From positions 8,899,797-8,963,796 of the forward strand of contig NC_067204.1 in assembly GCF_026262505.1 (NCBI RefSeq): 64,000 nucleotides of DNA, in the 5' to 3' direction. The notes beneath the pieces are model-generated. The model was not told the origin of the DNA and searched no databases. It was given only the letters and a program-made list of their open reading frames with translations. The stretch's first letter is position 1; each line of letters opens with the position of its first letter. Positions 60,401 through 64,000 of the stretch are shown piece after piece. A program made the translations under genes and the position numbers. The stretch comes from Trichomonas vaginalis G3. Lineage: Eukaryota; Parabasalia; Trichomonadida; Trichomonadidae.

Positions 60401-63236
60401 GACACCCAGGATACATTGCAAGTGCATTGTGCCCGGATTCGTTCAAATTCTCGCAAACACATTCTGATTGCGAGAATTCGACCGACAAGACTGCATTGTC
60501 TGATCGTGTGATCAGGACACAGTCATACAGGATACATTGCAAGTGCATTGTGCCCGGATTCGTTCAAATTCTCGCAAACACATTCTGATTGCGAGAATTC
60601 GACGACAAGACTGCATTGTCTGATCGTGTGATCAGGACACAGTCATACAGGATACATTGCAAGTGCATTGTGCCCGGATTCGTTCAAATTCTCGCAAACA
60701 CATTCTGATTGCGAGAATGACGAAAGATGAGCAATGCTGACAATTGTGTCTGGTTCATCATACAGGATACATTGCAAGTGCATTGTGCCCGGATTCGTTC
60801 AAATTCTCGCAAACACATTCTGATTGCGAGAATTCGACCGACAAGACTGCATTGTCTGATCGTGTGATCAGGACACAGTCATACAGGATACATTGCAAGT
60901 GCATTGTGCCCGGATTCGTTCAAATTCTCGCAAACACATTCTGATTGCGAGAATTCGACCGACAAGACTGCATTGTCTGATCGTGTGATCAGGACACAGT
61001 CATACAGGATACATTGCAAGTGCATTGTGCCCGGATTCGTTCAAATTCTCGCAAACACATTCTGATTGCGAGAATGACGAAAGATGCATTGCAGACAATT
61101 GTGTCTGGTTCATCATACAGGATACATTGCAAGTGCATTGTGCCCGGATTCGTTCAAATTCTCGCAAACACATTCTGATTGCGAGAATTCGACGACAAGA
61201 CTGCATTGTCTGATCGTGTGATCAGGACACAGTCATACAGGATACATTGCAAGTGCATTGTGCCCGGATTCGTTCAAATTCTCGCAAACACATTCTGATT
61301 GCGAGATATGAGCGAAATGACAAGACAATGCAGACAATTGTGTCTGGTTCTATCATACAGGATACATTGCAAGTGCATTGTGCCCGGATTCGTTCAAATT
61401 CTCGCAAACACATTCTGATTGCGAGAATTCGACGACAAGACTGCATTGTCTGATCGTGTGATCAGGACACAGTCATACAGGATACATTGCAAGTGCATTG
61501 TGCCCGGATTCGTTCAAATTCTCGCAAACACATTCTGATTGCGAGAATTCGACGAAAGACTGCATGCAGACTTGTGTCTGGTCATCATACAGGATACATT
61601 GCAAGTGCATTGTGCCCGGATTCGTTCAAATTCTCGCAAACACATTCTGATTGCGAGAATTCGACCGACAAGACTGCATTGTCTGATCGTGTGATCAGGA
61701 CACAGTCATACAGGATACATTGCAAGTGCATTGTGCCCGGATTCGTTCAAATTCTCGCAAACACATTCTGATTGCGAGAATTCGACGACAAGACTGCATT
61801 GTCTGATCGTGTGATCAGGACACAGTCATACAGGATACATTGCAAGTGCATTGTGCCCGGATTCGTTCAAATTCTCGCAAACACATTCTGATTGCGAGAA
61901 TTCGACCGACAAGACTGCATTGTCTGATCGTGTGATCAGGACACAGTCATACAGGATACATTGCAAGTGCATTGTGCCCGGATTCGTTCAAATTCTCGCA
62001 AACACATTCTGATTGCGAGAATAGCGAAAGACTGACAATGCAGACATTGTGATCTGGTCATCATACAGGATACATTGCAAGTGCATTGTGCCCGGATTCG
62101 TTCAAATTCTCGCAAACACATTCTGATTGCGAGAATTCGACCGACAAGACTGCATTGTCTGATCGTGTGATCAGGACACAGTCATACAGGATACATTGCA
62201 AGTGCATTGTGCCCGGATTCGTTCAAATTCTCGCAAACACATTCTGATTGCGAGAATTCGACGACAAGACTGCATTGTCTGATCGTGTGATCAGGACACA
62301 GTCATACAGGATACATTGCAAGTGCATTGTGCCCGGATTCGTTCAAATTCTCGCAAACACATTCTGATTGCGAGAATGACGAAAGACTGCAATGCAGACG
62401 TTGTGTCAGGATCATACAGGATACATTGCAAGTGCATTGTGCCCGGATTCGTTCAAATTCTCGCAAACACATTCTGATTGCGAGAATTCGACCGACAAGA
62501 CTGCATTGTCTGATCGTGTGATCAGGACACAGTCATACAGGATACATTGCAAGTGCATTGTGCCCGGATTCGTTCAAATTCTCGCAAACACATTCTGATT
62601 GCGAGAATTCGACCGACAAGACTGCATTGTCTGATCGTGTGATCAGGACACAGTCATACAGGATACATTGCAAGTGCATTGTGCCCGGATTCGTTCAAAT
62701 TCTCGCAAACACATTCTGATTGCGAGAATTCGACGAAATATGCATTGCAGACAATGTGATCTGGTTCATCATACAGGATACATTGCAAGTGCATTGTGCC
62801 CGGATTCGTTCAAATTCTCGCAAACACATTCTGATTGCGAGAATTCGACCGACAAGACTGCATTGTCTGATCGTGTGATCAGGACACAGTCATACAGGAT
62901 ACATTGCAAGTGCATTGTGCCCGGATTCGTTCAAATTCTCGCAAACACATTCTGATTGCGAGATATGAGCGAAATGATAGAGCAATGCAGACAATTGTGT
63001 CTGGTTCTATCATACCCCGGATACATTGCAAGTGCATTGTGCCCGGATTCGTTCAAATTCTCGCAAACACATTCTGATTGCGAGAATTCGACCGACAAGA
63101 CTGCATTGTCTGATCGTGTGATCAGGACACAGTCATACAGGATACATTGCAAGTGCATTGTGCCCGGATTCGTTCAAATTCTCGCAAACACATTCTGATT
63201 GCGAGAATTCGACCGACAAGACTGCATTGTCTGATC
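54431..63236. repeat. Satellite array, about 73 units of 121 bp
   Basis: The most common unit is 121 bp. A core of about 70 bp (AGGATACATTGCAAGTGCAT ... TTGCGAGAA) is almost invariant, and a linker of about 50 bp varies. The core ends with hairpin CTCGCAA-acacattctga-TTGCGAG. Linker type A contains CTGATC-gtgt-GATCAG inside GACTG...CAGTC. Type B contains ATGATAGA...TCTATCAT around CAGACA...TGTCTG. Many linkers are mosaics. The period is not a multiple of three and frames are broken, so it is non-coding. Confidence 0.95.
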
Positions 63237-64000
63237 AAGAGTAATTTAATCAAAAAGCATTTAAAAGTTATGTTGACCAGGAATTAAATAAGAAGGCAAA
63301 TTTGGTTTATGTTGATGAAAAAGATAATGAAATTAAAGAAAAGGTTGAAGGGTATCATGAATGGACATTGGAGACTTTTAAAGTTAAAGCTGATACAGAA
63401 TGGGTTTCAGGATGTTTAGACCTTAAAGCAGATAAAACTTATGTTAATGATGAATTAGAGAAGAAAGCAGATAAAACATATGTTAACAATGAAGTTAGAG
63501 AAGAAAGCAGATAAGGAAAAAGTTATTTCATTCATTAATATGAGTTAGCAAAGAAAGCTGATATATCATTTGTTAATGAAGAAATAAAACAATCAGAGGT
63601 CTATTTTACTCCACCATTTTTAAATTTTATGAAATCATCAGATAAAACCTTTGATATAGATTCTTTTGAATGGATATGTTTCGATGGAGTGACCACGTAT
63701 TTATTTTATACAGCTGGAGTGTTTATTATTTTAAAACAAATGATTTTAAAAAACTATGAATCATTTACTCCATTGTTTGGAATCCTGATACACGAAAGCC
63801 AATCATTAATCCAAGAATTTTATATGTTGAATATAATAAGGTAAATTTATGGGAATGATAAGGTTGGAGATGATTTTTTGCCCTTGTTATTCATTCGATT
63901 GTATCCAATGGTTCAAATGTAATTTAAATCAAGATGCTAAATTTAAATATCCAAATAATCCTATTAGATGTGTTAATAATAAATGGGTACTTTTATGAAG
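63237..64000 (+). pseudogene. Relic of an older Polinton fibre gene
   Basis: Plus-strand remains with repeat words KADKTYVNDELEKKADKTYV and WVSGCLDLKAD, also seen in the fibre genes of E1 and E2 (WVSGCLDLKAD occurs in E1). The DNA is much more diverged and AT-richer than E1/E2, so this belongs to an older or different Polinton lineage. It continues past the window end. Broken, several breaks. Confidence 0.65.

Noticed and set aside
54431-63236. Many open frames of 60-110 codons on both strands
   Set aside because: They are periodic products of a 121-bp satellite, shift frame from unit to unit and have no independent support.
54431-63236. CRISPR array
   Set aside because: The repeat core is about 70 bp, linkers are not unique spacers but two palindromic types and mixtures, there are no cas genes, and the host is a eukaryote.
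1-64000. tRNA or rRNA genes
   Set aside because: No cloverleaf with conserved T-arm GTTCRA words and no rRNA core sequence was seen on reading.

Overview
The window is nuclear DNA of a parabasalid protist, almost certainly Trichomonas vaginalis or a very close relative. The grounds are the AT-rich intron-less genes, very short leaders carrying the Inr core TCA(C/T)T(A/T)(C/T) a few bases before ATG, a surface gene of the Pmp-like type, and above all two long Polinton (Maverick) elements of the kind that fill this genome. The species call is inference from these features; no database was searched.

Region 1 (1-23185) is the right-hand part of a first Polinton, E1; its left end lies outside the window. 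Region 2 (23231-48535) is a second Polinton, E2, complete from terminal inverted repeat (TIR) to TIR, about 25.3 kb. E1 and E2 lie head to tail, 45 bp apart. Both have the same gene order: Q/P-rich coiled-coil structural protein, major capsid protein, small genes, penton-like protein, SF3 helicase, a small acidic-tailed protein, packaging ATPase, a 304-313 aa gene flanked by inverted repeats, a block of small genes with host-type Inr leaders, protein-primed-type DNA polymerase B, small virion-like proteins, rve integrase, a phage-collar-like fibre, and a Dam-like adenine methyltransferase. Both are broken fossils: E1 has roughly 20 breaks and E2 roughly 10, some of which could be assembly consensus errors. 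By eye they are about 90-95% identical over most of their length, so they are young. The differences are modular: whole genes, intergenic repeats and minisatellites are exchanged or present in only one copy.

Region 3 (48536-54330) is host DNA with a lysine/glutamate-rich protein carrying a linker-histone-like winged helix, a long coiled-coil protein ending in a C3HC4 RING (Bre1-like layout), and a minus-strand Pmp-like membrane protein gene that appears split by a 763-bp non-coding TIR element. That element contains a striking three-way-junction palindrome. A 100-base gap of N follows (54331-54430).

Region 4 (54431-63236) is an 8.8-kb satellite of about 73 units of 121 bp. Each unit has a nearly invariant core and a linker that comes in two unrelated palindromic versions plus mosaics. 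Region 5 (63237-64000) is a relic of an older, more diverged Polinton fibre gene.

The observations I rate most interesting are: (a) two leader classes inside one Polinton, TAAA(A)ATG for virion/replication genes and host-like TCATTT for the central block; (b) a gene flanked by 71-bp inverted repeats whose sequence type differs between E1 and E2 in a coordinated way on both sides; (c) the swapped minisatellite module; (d) the T-shaped palindrome; (e) the two-linker satellite.
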